Part shown: piece by piece, positions 1 to 7,543 of the stretch
Layout: the number at the start of each line of letters is the position of its first letter
Numbering within the stretch: the stretch's first letter is position 1
NCBI GenBank assembly: GCA_029977605.1
Contig: JAPOKN010000016.1
Span: 1-23,345 of the forward strand
Source of the DNA: Methanobacteriota archaeon
GTDB taxonomy: Archaea > Thermoplasmatota > Poseidoniia > MGIII > CG-Epi1
Length of the DNA stretch: 23,345 bases
Reading direction: 5' to 3'
Notes under the pieces: model-generated
Databases searched by the model: none
The model's input: the letters and a program-made list of their open reading frames with translations, nothing else
Told to the model about the DNA's origin: nothing
Position numbers and translations under genes: made by a program

Positions 1-342
1 CATCAAAACTGCGCGAGTCCACTCATAATTAAATAATCTAAACAAAATTGGTGAGGAAATTGAGTAAGGTAAGTTAGCAACTATAACATCTATTGGAGGC
101 ACCTCCCATTTTAGAATGTCTCCTTCAATAATCTCTACATTTTCCTTAAATTTTTGTTTTAGTACAACAGCTAACCATTTATCTTTCTCAATGGCAATCA
201 AATTTCCTTTTGAAGATAGTAATTCTGTAAGTGCTCCTCTTCCAGGTCCAATTTCTAATACTTTTTCTCCTTCTCTTATTTCAGCCGAATCTACTATTTT
301 CTTAGAAATATTAGAATCAATTAAAAAATTTTGACCTAACAT
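1..342 (-). CDS. ksgA: 16S rRNA dimethyladenosine transferase KsgA/RsmA (N-terminal part, cut by window edge)
   Basis: This is the first 114 codons of a gene that runs off the left edge of the window. The family dimethylates two adjacent adenines in the 3'-terminal hairpin of small-subunit rRNA during ribosome maturation. Visible hallmarks are the N-terminal GQNFLID signature (residues 3-9), SAM-binding motif I EIGPGRGALTELL at about 30-42, an acidic EGDIL segment, and the catalytic NLPYSISSPI motif IV near residue 90. The ATG at 342-340 is chosen because GQNFLID follows at once, as in the family; upstream in-frame codons run into the tRNA gene. That tRNA-Val gene ends only 19 nt upstream on the same strand. 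The usual TATA position of this region would fall inside the GC-rich tRNA, so ksgA is probably transcribed together with it. The C-terminal domain is outside the window. Confidence 0.93.
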   Translation of the reverse strand, partial: MLGQNFLIDSNISKKIVDSAEIREGEKVLEIGPGRGALTELLSSKGNLIAIEKDKWLAVVLKQKFKENVEIIEGDILKWEVPPIDVIVANLPYSISSPILFRLFNYEWTRAVLM

Positions 343-361
343 TTTTTGCTTACGACGAGAA

Positions 362-437
362 TGGTGGGCCGGGGCGGAATCGAACCGCCGATCTTCGCCT
401 TGTAAGGGCGACGTCATAACCCCTAGACCACCGGCCC
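362..437 (-). tRNA. tRNA-Val (UAC anticodon), 3' CCA encoded
   Basis: Read on the minus strand, the 76 nt fold as a complete cloverleaf. The acceptor stem is GGGCCGG/CCGGCCC with discriminator A followed by an encoded CCA. The anticodon stem TCGCC/GGCGA closes the loop CTTACAA, with anticodon TAC at window positions 404-402. The T-arm is GGCGG-TTCGATT-CCGCC. U33 and the tRNA numbering fit (anticodon at 34-36), and no intron is visible. The gene lies 19 nt before ksgA on the same strand. Confidence 0.96.
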
Positions 438-587
438 AGATGAGGTCTTTTTCGCATGAGGTTTAACGTTACAAACCATTTTCTACTTTACAGCCATTAG
501 AAAGGTCCAAATAAGACTTAAAGTCAAATTTTTACTTGGAAATATCATTCTTTATAAGTATTTTGAAGTTCTATAAGCTCCCCTCAA

Positions 588-596
588 TTATAAATA
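588..596 (+). promoter_or_regulatory. TATA-like box of pckA
   Basis: TTATAAATA is centred about 26 nt before the ATG at 618. In archaea this distance puts transcription start on the start codon itself, giving a leaderless mRNA. It argues against the GTG at 606 as the start, which would be only 14 nt away. The rest of 438-617 shows no convincing gene on either strand. Confidence 0.6.
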
Positions 597-617
597 CAAT
601 ATCGCGTGCGAAGTAGT

Positions 618-2180
618 ATGCTTCACCAGTTAGAATTGATGGGCATAAAACCCTCATCAGTCAAATATAATCTTACACAGGACGAATGGAGAAACGAAGA
701 ATTAAGCCGGAAGGAAGGTAGATTATCCTCTAATGGCACTGTAATTGTAAACACTGGGATATATACTGGAAGATCACCTAACGATAGATTTATTGTTAAA
801 AATAAAGAAACTGAAAAGTTAATTGATTGGGGCGATGTAAATCTTCCTTTAAGTGAAGAATCTTTTGAAATTTTAGAGATTGCTGTCAAAAAGGAAATGG
901 AGCAAAAGGATTTATTTGTTTTTGACGGATATGCTGGAGCTGATGAAAGATACAGGTTACCATTGAGAGTTGTTACAATGATGGCATGGCAAGGCCATTT
1001 CTCTCACAATATGTTTATTAGACCTACTGACAAAGAATTGGAAGGGTTTGAGCCTGAATTTACTATACTTAATGCCTCATCTACAAACATTGCTAACTGG
1101 GAAGAGTTAGGATTAAATTCAAAAGTATTCATAGTACTTAATCTAAAGAAGAAAATGGCCATAATAGGAGGGACAGAATACGGTGGTGAAATAAAGAAAT
1201 CGATATTTTCAGCTCTAAATTTTTATCTTCCACTTAAAGGTGTAATGCCAATGCATTGCTCTGCAAATATTGGTAAAGATGAGGACTCAGCTTTATTTTT
1301 TGGACTCAGTGGCACAGGTAAAACTACTCTTTCTACTGACCCAAATCGCAGACTAATTGGAGATGATGAACACGGTTGGTCTGACGATGGAATTTTTAAT
1401 TTTGAAGGTGGATGCTATGCAAAAACTATTAAATTAGATCCATCTAAAGAACCTGATATTTTTAATGCAATAAAACCCGGAGCTTTACTTGAAAATGTTA
1501 TAACAGATAAAGATGGCGTAGTTGATTTTGATGATGGAACAATAACTGAGAATACACGTGTATCATATCCTATTGACCATATTGAAAATATAGAACCTAC
1601 AGAAAAAGGAGGACATCCACGAAATGTAATTTTTCTCACGTGTGATGCATTTGGAGTTTTACCACCTATTTCTAAACTAACTCCAGAAATGGCAATGTAT
1701 CACTTTTTAAGTGGCTATACTGCAAAGGTAGCAGGTACCGAACGAGGAATTACTGAGCCTGTAGCTACTTTCTCAACTTGTTTTGGCGCTCCATTTATGC
1801 CGCAATACCCGACTACATATGCTGAACTTTTAGGTGAAAAACTAAAGAAACATAATGCACAAGCTTGGTTGGTGAACACCGGATGGAGTGGTGGGGCTTA
1901 TGGAACTGGAGAAAGAATTGACTTACCTGTTACTAGAAGAATGCTAACTTCAATTCTTGATAGGGAATTAGAAAATACTGATTTTATTCCTGATCCTAAC
2001 TTCAAAGTTTTAATACCTACCAAAGTGCCTGGAGTTGATTCTAATATCTTAAACCCTAGGAATACCTGGAATGATAAAGACTCATATGATGCCAAAGCTA
2101 ATGAATTAATAACTCTTTTCAAAAATAATTTCATTAAGTATGAAAGCTTTGGTGATTATTCAAAAGCCGGTCCTGATTAA
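618..2180 (+). CDS. pckA: ATP-dependent phosphoenolpyruvate carboxykinase
   Basis: It converts oxaloacetate plus ATP to phosphoenolpyruvate, CO2 and ADP, the committing step of gluconeogenesis, in the cytosol. At 520 aa the length is normal for the ATP-type enzyme. Signatures in order are TGRSPNDRF (substrate arginine region), GTEYGGEIKKS (metal/substrate lysines), MPMHCSANIG with the catalytic His, the kinase-1a P-loop GLSGTGKTTLS at about residues 229-239, the metal-binding DDEHGW, NTRVSYP, and a C-terminal NTGWSGGAYGTGERI loop. The P-loop and lysine motifs mark the ATP enzyme, not the GTP one. The ATG at 618 is preferred over an in-frame GTG at 606 because a TATA-like box is correctly placed for it. 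The stop codon overlaps that of the convergent mdh. Confidence 0.96.
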   Translation: MLHQLELMGIKPSSVKYNLTQDEWRNEELSRKEGRLSSNGTVIVNTGIYTGRSPNDRFIVKNKETEKLIDWGDVNLPLSEESFEILEIAVKKEMEQKDLFVFDGYAGADERYRLPLRVVTMMAWQGHFSHNMFIRPTDKELEGFEPEFTILNASSTNIANWEELGLNSKVFIVLNLKKKMAIIGGTEYGGEIKKSIFSALNFYLPLKGVMPMHCSANIGKDEDSALFFGLSGTGKTTLSTDPNRRLIGDDEHGWSDDGIFNFEGGCYAKTIKLDPSKEPDIFNAIKPGALLENVITDKDGVVDFDDGTITENTRVSYPIDHIENIEPTEKGGHPRNVIFLTCDAFGVLPPISKLTPEMAMYHFLSGYTAKVAGTERGITEPVATFSTCFGAPFMPQYPTTYAELLGEKLKKHNAQAWLVNTGWSGGAYGTGERIDLPVTRRMLTSILDRELENTDFIPDPNFKVLIPTKVPGVDSNILNPRNTWNDKDSYDAKANELITLFKNNFIKYESFGDYSKAGPD

Positions 2181-3151
2181 AGATACTCAGAAACTAAATC
2201 TCTTTCAGATACTAGTTCATCATTAGTAATGGCCAATGCTTTTTTTGCAAAATCATCATGTTGATAATCATCAACCACTTCATATTTGCCTGGTGAAACT
2301 GTTCGAACAGGCATACCTGCCCACACTCCTTTTGCAAATCCATATTGACCTTCACTACAAACTACAATTGAATGTATTTCGTCGCTTACAGTGTAAAGAC
2401 TTTGAACATGATTAATCAAGGCATTTGCTGCTGAAGCGGCGCTTGAAAGTCCTCTAGCTTTAATTATTGCTGCACCTCTCTTACCTACAGCAGGTATATA
2501 TTCGCTTTTGAGCCAAGTTTCATCACCAATACAATTTACCGCAGATTCCCCCGAAATTAAGGTGTTTGAATAATCTGGAAACATTGTAGGACTGTGGTTT
2601 CCAAAAATAGCAAGGCCTTTTACTTTCTCAATAACCACACCTGCCTTTTTGGCTAGCATAGATACTGCTCTATTTTGATCTAATCTAGTCATTGCTGTGA
2701 ATCTACTATTATCAAAGCGATCCGATTGTGAGGCTGCAATCATACAGTTTGTGTTACAAGGATTTCCAACTACTACTACTCTACAGTCATCTGCTGCATT
2801 TTCAGCAATTGCCTTACCTTGTCCAACAAAAATTTTACCGTTATCTTTCAACAAATCTGAACGCTCCATATCTGGACCTCTCGGCTTACTACCAACTAAA
2901 AGACAAAGGTTTGCATCTTTGAAAGCCTCTTCAGGATTGGAAGTTACAATAATATCATCCAATAAAGGAAAAGCACAATCATCTAACTCCATTGCAACTC
3001 CTTTTAATGCTTCTAATGCTGGAGGAATTTCCAAAAGTTGTAAAGTAACTTTGGCCTCAGAGCCAAACATTTCTCCTGCTGCAATTCTAGGAAGTAAACT
3101 GTAGCCTATTTGCCCTGCAGCTCCTGTCACTGCAATACGTATAGTATTCAT
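2177..3151 (-). CDS. mdh: Malate dehydrogenase (NAD-dependent, cytosolic/bacterial type 2-like)
   Basis: It interconverts malate and oxaloacetate with NAD(H). The 324 aa begin with a Rossmann glycine motif TGAAGQIGYSLL at residues 9-20, followed by the LLEIPPALEALKGVAMELDDCAFPLL stretch whose E/P/A pattern is typical of the cytosolic-type MDH group. Catalytic features are the VVVGNPCNTNC segment, the substrate arginine region MTRLDQNRA, and the catalytic His in AIFGNHSPTMFPDY. The position equivalent to NPVNT carries NPCNT. The ATG at 3151 has a possible TATA element (TTTTATGA, about 3175-3182) about 27 nt upstream. It converges on pckA with a 4-nt overlap, so the two oxaloacetate enzymes form a tail-to-tail pair. 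Confidence 0.94.
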   Translation of the reverse strand: MNTIRIAVTGAAGQIGYSLLPRIAAGEMFGSEAKVTLQLLEIPPALEALKGVAMELDDCAFPLLDDIIVTSNPEEAFKDANLCLLVGSKPRGPDMERSDLLKDNGKIFVGQGKAIAENAADDCRVVVVGNPCNTNCMIAASQSDRFDNSRFTAMTRLDQNRAVSMLAKKAGVVIEKVKGLAIFGNHSPTMFPDYSNTLISGESAVNCIGDETWLKSEYIPAVGKRGAAIIKARGLSSAASAANALINHVQSLYTVSDEIHSIVVCSEGQYGFAKGVWAGMPVRTVSPGKYEVVDDYQHDDFAKKALAITNDELVSERDLVSEYL

Positions 3152-3242
3152 AATACTTATTAGTAAATGGGGCTCATAAAACTAACACCTTAATAGCCTA
3201 AATGTCCAAAACCCTTTTAGAGCGGTTACTTGGTGTAAAAAT

Positions 3243-3410
3243 ATGAGTATGCCAATAACAGATGTGAAGAAATACGACATAAACAGAAGGATATATTTAC
3301 CTAAATGGGTTGAAGAAGATTTAGATCTTGTTCCTGGTGAATGCTATGTAACATTCATTCAAAGAGGAGAAAACATAGTAATTAAGAAAGTCAGCATTAG
3401 TATAGACTAA
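3243..3410 (+). CDS. Small AbrB/SpoVT-like swapped-hairpin protein
   Basis: A 55-aa protein whose central part reads DINRRIYLPKWVEEDLDLVPGE, then CYVTFIQRGENIVIKKV. This is the AbrB/SpoVT swapped-hairpin pattern: a hydrophobic beta strand, R-x-YLPK, a short helix ending L-x-PG, then two strands ending in IVIKK. Such domains usually bind DNA as dimers, acting as transition-state regulators or antitoxins. No toxin gene lies next to it, so a stand-alone regulator is more likely. An alternative ATG lies two codons downstream. A weak TATA-like CTTTTAGA sits about 26 nt upstream. Its stop codon overlaps that of pheS in a shared CTAA, a junction style also seen at other convergent ends here, which supports the gene being real. 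Confidence 0.8.
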   Translation: MSMPITDVKKYDINRRIYLPKWVEEDLDLVPGECYVTFIQRGENIVIKKVSISID

Positions 3411-4867
3411 AGGGTTTCTTTCAGCCACTTTAAGTCGCTTTGATACAGCATTCTTATATCTTTAATTTCTAAATGTAACATAGCTAGCCTTTCTAAACCT
3501 AAGCCCCAGGCAAGAACTGGGCAATCAATCCCGAACGGAGCAGTTACTTCAGGCCTAAATATTCCAGCCCCACCCAATTCAAGCCACTTATCTCCAAATT
3601 TAACTTCTACTTCCAAAGAAGGCTCTGTATACGGGAAATAAGCTGGACGAACTCTGACGTCATTGAAGCCCATCCTCCTGTAAAACTCTTTCAACACTCC
3701 AATTAACATCCCGAAATTAGCTTCAGGCTCAACAATTATTCCTTCAACTTGTGTAAATTCAGGTAAATGAGTTGAATCTAAAGCCTCCCTTCTAAAAACT
3801 CTACCCACACTGAAAACTCTAGCAGGAGGTGTTGGATTCTCTGCTAAGTATCTGATAGTACCTACTGTCGTATGTGTTCTGAGGAGTGCTTGTTGTGCTG
3901 CCTCTTTGCTCCAATCAGTACCCCATCCTTTAGAACCAGTCTCTCCTCCATCTTCATGAATACTCTTAACTGCATCAAGTATCTCTTTTTCATTAATAAC
4001 AAAAGAAGCCGGCTCCGATAGGTAAAAAGTATCTTGTAATTCTCGAGCAGGATGATCTTGAGGAATAAACAAAGCATCCATATTCCAGAATGCAGATTCA
4101 ACATAATCTCCCTCTATCTCGGTAAAGCCCATTTGTAAAAATATACTACGGATTTCTTCTGTAAATCTAGTTAATGGGTGAAGTGTAGAAAAATTATTAA
4201 GTTCAACTTTAGTTTCAACACCATACCTTTGGAATGATTTATCTCTCCACTCACCTGATTGAATTAAATCAGGAGTGATATCCCCAATTAAATTTTCATC
4301 TAAACTCTCTAAACTAAAATTATTACCATCATCAGTTAGAGAAAAAGTTCTTTCAACTTCTTCTTTAACATTTAGCAATTGTCTTCCTTTCAATAAATTA
4401 AGTGCATCCTGGTCAATTTCTTTTTCTGATAAAGAAGATTTGCTAAGTCTTACAAGTAAAGGCTCATCTGAAGTTTCATCCACATTTCCAGTTGGAATTA
4501 ATTTTAATCCTTCATCTGTTTTTTCCAAGTCTGCAAAATTTTTCCTTTTCAACCAACCTATAACCACCTTACTCTCGTCATCATGAAGAGGTAACTCAGA
4601 TAACAATGACTCTCCAGCTTGATTCAACCATTCTACCGCACGTCTTTCTGGCAAGCCTTGCTCTGCATATCTTTTACCCTCATCGTTTGTAAAGTAGAAC
4701 TTAGTTGATGATTCCGAAATCTTGACTAACCCCTTACTCCTCAACCATGAAGCTGCAGACATAGTTTCCTTTTCACCGAGGTTTGACTCCATGGAGGCTG
4801 TCTCCGGCGAAAGTGTTCCATTCTTGAGAACCTTAAGCAATTTTACTTCATTTAGAGATAAGTCCAC
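3407..4867 (-). CDS. pheS: Phenylalanyl-tRNA synthetase alpha subunit (archaeal/eukaryotic type)
   Basis: It is the catalytic subunit that charges tRNA-Phe and normally works as an alpha2-beta2 enzyme. At 486 aa it is of the long archaeal/eukaryotic kind. About 200 N-terminal residues form winged-helix-like repeats, and the class II core follows. Motif 1 HPLTRFTEEIR lies at 230-240, motif 2 GRVFRREALDSTHLPEF at 355-371 with QVEG just after, and motif 3 GLGLERLAML at 455-464. The start is a GTG at 4867-4865, with a well-placed TATA-like box inside the 3' end of the preceding gene, so it probably has its own leaderless transcript. The gene for the beta subunit (pheT) is not adjacent: a convergent AbrB-like gene follows immediately. 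It shares a cluster with TYW1, which modifies the same tRNA. Confidence 0.95.
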   Translation of the reverse strand: MDLSLNEVKLLKVLKNGTLSPETASMESNLGEKETMSAASWLRSKGLVKISESSTKFYFTNDEGKRYAEQGLPERRAVEWLNQAGESLLSELPLHDDESKVVIGWLKRKNFADLEKTDEGLKLIPTGNVDETSDEPLLVRLSKSSLSEKEIDQDALNLLKGRQLLNVKEEVERTFSLTDDGNNFSLESLDENLIGDITPDLIQSGEWRDKSFQRYGVETKVELNNFSTLHPLTRFTEEIRSIFLQMGFTEIEGDYVESAFWNMDALFIPQDHPARELQDTFYLSEPASFVINEKEILDAVKSIHEDGGETGSKGWGTDWSKEAAQQALLRTHTTVGTIRYLAENPTPPARVFSVGRVFRREALDSTHLPEFTQVEGIIVEPEANFGMLIGVLKEFYRRMGFNDVRVRPAYFPYTEPSLEVEVKFGDKWLELGGAGIFRPEVTAPFGIDCPVLAWGLGLERLAMLHLEIKDIRMLYQSDLKWLKETL

Positions 4868-4887
4868 AATTAGGTATAGATAGGGTG

Positions 4888-4898
4888 TTTATTAATTT
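4888..4898 (-). promoter_or_regulatory. TATA-like box of pheS, inside the upstream gene
   Basis: On the minus strand AAATTAATAAA is centred 26 nt before the GTG start of pheS and overlaps the last codons of the NMP-kinase gene. It supports both the GTG start and a separate leaderless pheS transcript. Confidence 0.55.
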
Positions 4899-5656
4899 GT
4901 TCTAAAGCCAGATTTTTCTAATTCGCTTACAACTTCTTTAAAAACAAAATCTGCTTCTTTGTTAGTAGTATTAATTACAATATCATAACCGTCTAAATTA
5001 CCATAATCAAAGCCATACAAAGAAGAGTATCTAGCCCTATCATCGTTATCTCTATCCTGATTTTCTATAAATCTTTCAACAACGTCATCACTTTCAACTA
5101 ACCCCAAATTAAAAATTTCATCTTTCAACGATTCTAAACTATCATAATCCATATCTGGAACATTTTTCAAACCCTTAGCATATGCATCTTCACCTATCTC
5201 TCTGCGAAGAAATCGAAGTGCTTGATCTCTTATTGAGCACTGAAAATATATGCGAACTATGTTTTTCTTACCAAGATTTTCCATAAAACTTCCCATGTAG
5301 GCAGGTTGTCTTCCTTCAATAACTCCGAGATTTGTGCTAATATTTTCTCCTGAAATCATTTCACATGTTTTATAATCAATTTCAACGTCAATACCTCTTT
5401 CTGTCAGTAATAATTTAGCTTGCTCTGCTACAGTAATGCCCCTCTTTGCAGCCACTTCCCGAAATAAATTGCCTACCGAATGGAATGTACCGCCAAAATA
5501 ATTAGCTAAATTTTTAGCTTGTGTTGATTTGCCTGTTAACTGATCTCCAGCAATCAAAATCATAGGCTTCTGATTTATGGAATTCCTAAGGTTATCAACA
5601 GAATCGGGTCCAATATAGTTTTTGAAAGCTGTTTCTATTCCGCTAATATATTCCAC
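4892..5656 (-). CDS. Cytidylate-kinase-like P-loop nucleoside monophosphate kinase
   Basis: A 254-aa P-loop kinase. The Walker A loop is GDQLTGKS at residues 37-44. Further features match the archaeal CMP-kinase pattern: SVGNLFREVAAKRG (NMP-binding helix), an EIDYKT segment, VIEGRQPAYM, an arginine-rich lid (ALRFLRREIGED), and near the C-terminus RYSSLYGFDYGNLDGYDIVINT, close in form to the R-Y-x-x-LYG-I-D...YD-VI-T block of archaeal Cmk. The inferred reaction is phosphorylation of CMP/dCMP by ATP. Oddities are about 31 residues before the P-loop strand and GDQLTG instead of the usual G-P-x-GSG. The GTG start at 5656 is supported by a TATA-like box 24 nt upstream; ATG at 5563 is an alternative giving a standard short N-terminus. 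A related kinase with another substrate cannot be excluded. Confidence 0.75.
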   Translation of the reverse strand: MEYISGIETAFKNYIGPDSVDNLRNSINQKPMILIAGDQLTGKSTQAKNLANYFGGTFHSVGNLFREVAAKRGITVAEQAKLLLTERGIDVEIDYKTCEMISGENISTNLGVIEGRQPAYMGSFMENLGKKNIVRIYFQCSIRDQALRFLRREIGEDAYAKGLKNVPDMDYDSLESLKDEIFNLGLVESDDVVERFIENQDRDNDDRARYSSLYGFDYGNLDGYDIVINTTNKEADFVFKEVVSELEKSGFRTN

Positions 5657-5675
5657 AATCTAATTCATTACTAGT

Positions 5676-5684
5676 ACTATTTAC
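5676..5684 (-). promoter_or_regulatory. TATA-like box of the NMP-kinase gene
   Basis: On the minus strand GTAAATAGT is centred about 24 nt before the GTG at 5656, in the 37-nt gap after TYW1. It favours the GTG start and a leaderless transcript. Confidence 0.45.
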
Positions 5685-5693
5685 CTGTTTTGA

Positions 5694-6785
5694 TTAGCAT
5701 TCAAAAGTGGATTCCAAATGCCCAGTAAGAGGGTCACCAAAGTCAATGACTCGCCCGTCCCAATCTTCTTCTGCTACTAAAGCTATTAAACTATTAGGCG
5801 CTTCATCGATAACTTTCCAACCTAATTCTGTTGCCAAACTATTAGAGAATGAAAGAACTTCATCATATGTCAACATGTTATCTTGGCTTAAACGCTCACG
5901 TGCTGGGCCTAAATGCATGTATGATTTTACTTCTATCATGACCCTTTCTCCTGCCATTTTAATCAATTTAGCATAGCCTGCAACATCGAAGTCATTCCAA
6001 CCTTTTACAACTGTCATTCTGAGAACTTTACGTGTTTCTAGACCATCCATCAAAGCTAGAGTTCCTTTTATCTTATCCCAGAAATTAGGTACTAGTGGAA
6101 CATCAATCTTTTTCCAAGTACGTTCATCTGGAGCATCTAATGACATGTACAGTTGAGTAGGTAAAGAATCTTCATCTCTAAGCCTCTCGATCATTTCTGG
6201 ATGCAATCCATTAGTTACTAAAAATGAAGAAATTTTACGACTCCTTAATTCGCGGAGCATCTCTGGCAGTCTATTGTAAAGAGTTGGTTCACCAGTTAAA
6301 GAAATAGCAAAATGACGAACTGTTTTAGACTCAAGTACTTTTTGTTGATCAACATTTGGATTTCCCCCAAACCCTGAAAGCTTTCTCAAATGTCCTTCAA
6401 TTGAGCCCTGCACAATATCTGCAGGATCATCCTTGGCGTATTCCATCAAATCTTGTTTACCTGAAAACATTTCATTAACTCGCCAACAGTACACACATTT
6501 TTGATCACAGGCAACAGCTGCAGGAGTCATTTGTGTACATTGATGAGACCTTATCCCGTAAAACTTTTGCTTGTAACATCCACCTTCTGAACCTTTTATA
6601 GATTTTTTAGTCCATCCACATATTTCAACTGCAGAGTGATTTCCAACGATTTCATATGATGCCTTTTCAAGTGCTTCCTTGTATTCATCTGTGAAAAGAA
6701 GATTACTTTCCTCGCCATCGGGTTCGCGCAAATTTTCTTTAGGTATTTTATCAATATTCTTATCTTTAGAACTGGTTTCCATCAT
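5694..6785 (-). CDS. taw1: 4-demethylwyosine synthase TYW1 (radical SAM)
   Basis: It builds the tricyclic 4-demethylwyosine at G37 of tRNA-Phe from N1-methylguanosine and pyruvate. The 363-aa sequence carries the radical-SAM CX3CX2C at C93, C97 and C100 (CDQKCVYCWR). Three upstream cysteines, C56, C70 and C83, have nearly the spacing of the second 4Fe-4S cluster ligands of archaeal TYW1. Family landmarks include SLTGEPTLYNRLPEML, FLVTNGLHPEMI, QLYMSLDAPDERTWKKID, and the tail segment RVMIEVKSYMHLGPARERLS. The ATG overlaps the TGA of the upstream membrane-protein gene (ATGA), so translation is probably coupled. The first about 40 residues are charged and poorly conserved-looking. It sits two genes before pheS. 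Confidence 0.93.
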   Translation of the reverse strand: MMETSSKDKNIDKIPKENLREPDGEESNLLFTDEYKEALEKASYEIVGNHSAVEICGWTKKSIKGSEGGCYKQKFYGIRSHQCTQMTPAAVACDQKCVYCWRVNEMFSGKQDLMEYAKDDPADIVQGSIEGHLRKLSGFGGNPNVDQQKVLESKTVRHFAISLTGEPTLYNRLPEMLRELRSRKISSFLVTNGLHPEMIERLRDEDSLPTQLYMSLDAPDERTWKKIDVPLVPNFWDKIKGTLALMDGLETRKVLRMTVVKGWNDFDVAGYAKLIKMAGERVMIEVKSYMHLGPARERLSQDNMLTYDEVLSFSNSLATELGWKVIDEAPNSLIALVAEEDWDGRVIDFGDPLTGHLESTFEC

Positions 6786-7501
6786 ACTTCAACAATCTCC
6801 CTAATATTTTCTAATTCCCATGTGTAATATGTAAAGGTAATCGTATAATCTATAGAATCGTTCAGTGCAATTGAGCCAAGACTTTCTGAGGTATAGGTAA
6901 ACTTACCACCCAACCATTCTCCGGACGCTTCGTATGATTTAATAAAATCTTCCGGACTATCTGCTGTGTCTGAAACTATTTCTGGTAGCTGATTAATTAT
7001 CCAAGTTGTTACTATTGTACCACCATTACCACCATCATTTTGAGATTGACCTGCTGTATCGTTCTGTGAAGAAACATCAAATGTCACTTGACGCCCACCG
7101 CCAGCTCCTCCATTTGCATCCCAAGCAACCTGGATGTCGACGTGGGAAATACGTAAATTAGAGATAAGATCCCAATCAACATCATCAACAATATAACCAA
7201 ACTCGACAAACTCTCCTTCACTATTCAGTGTACCTGAAATAGTAGTACCAGAAACTTCAATCAGAGTCACATCTGCAGTAAATGCCTTTGTCCCACCTAA
7301 TTCGGATACCATTATTGAGTTTGCTGCTGAAGAAAAGGTAACCATTAGCATCAATATGATAACTATGAAGCCAACTGTTCCGGAAACTATCCTTCCAGTT
7401 ACTGTAAAACCCAAATTAACTGAGCCTAGGTGATACAATTCTTTATTGTTATATTTTTCAAAGCTGGAAAGCTTTTCTGACAATTTATCTCCTATACTCA
7501 T
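6782..7501 (-). CDS. Unrecognised single-pass membrane protein with an extracytoplasmic domain
   Basis: I do not recognise this 239-aa protein. About 38 polar residues precede one strong hydrophobic segment at roughly 41-62 (IVSGTVGFIVIILMLMVTFSSA). The rest looks like a beta-rich exported domain of small and acidic residues, with a Gly/Asn/Gln-rich stretch near 130-165 (GGAGG, NDGGNGG) that is probably a flexible loop. The likely topology is N-in, C-out. It ends in an ATGA overlap with TYW1, yet nothing in it suggests RNA binding, so the link may only be co-transcription. A TATA-like box (TAAATAAAG) lies 25 nt before the ATG. Archaeal membrane-anchored surface or pilin-like proteins have this shape, but I see no type IV pilin cleavage motif at the membrane segment. 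Confidence 0.75.
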   Translation of the reverse strand: MSIGDKLSEKLSSFEKYNNKELYHLGSVNLGFTVTGRIVSGTVGFIVIILMLMVTFSSAANSIMVSELGGTKAFTADVTLIEVSGTTISGTLNSEGEFVEFGYIVDDVDWDLISNLRISHVDIQVAWDANGGAGGGRQVTFDVSSQNDTAGQSQNDGGNGGTIVTTWIINQLPEIVSDTADSPEDFIKSYEASGEWLGGKFTYTSESLGSIALNDSIDYTITFTYYTWELENIREIVEV

Positions 7502-7520
7502 TAAACTGCTAGTGTCTTGC

Positions 7521-7529
7521 CTTTATTTA
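7521..7529 (-). promoter_or_regulatory. TATA-like box of the membrane-protein/TYW1 unit
   Basis: On the minus strand TAAATAAAG is centred about 24-25 nt before the ATG at 7501, in the 42-nt gap after nrdJ. It fits a leaderless start of the membrane-protein/TYW1 transcript. Confidence 0.5.
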
Positions 7530-7543
7530 GCTTTCAGTTCGAA

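Noticed and set aside
438..617. A small gene between tRNA-Val and pckA.
   Set aside because: Frames on both strands are interrupted within a few codons; only promoter-like AT-rich elements are visible.
3243..3410. AbrB-like protein as the antitoxin of a toxin-antitoxin pair.
   Set aside because: Neighbours are mdh and pheS on the opposite strand; no PIN-domain, MazF-like or other toxin ORF is adjacent.
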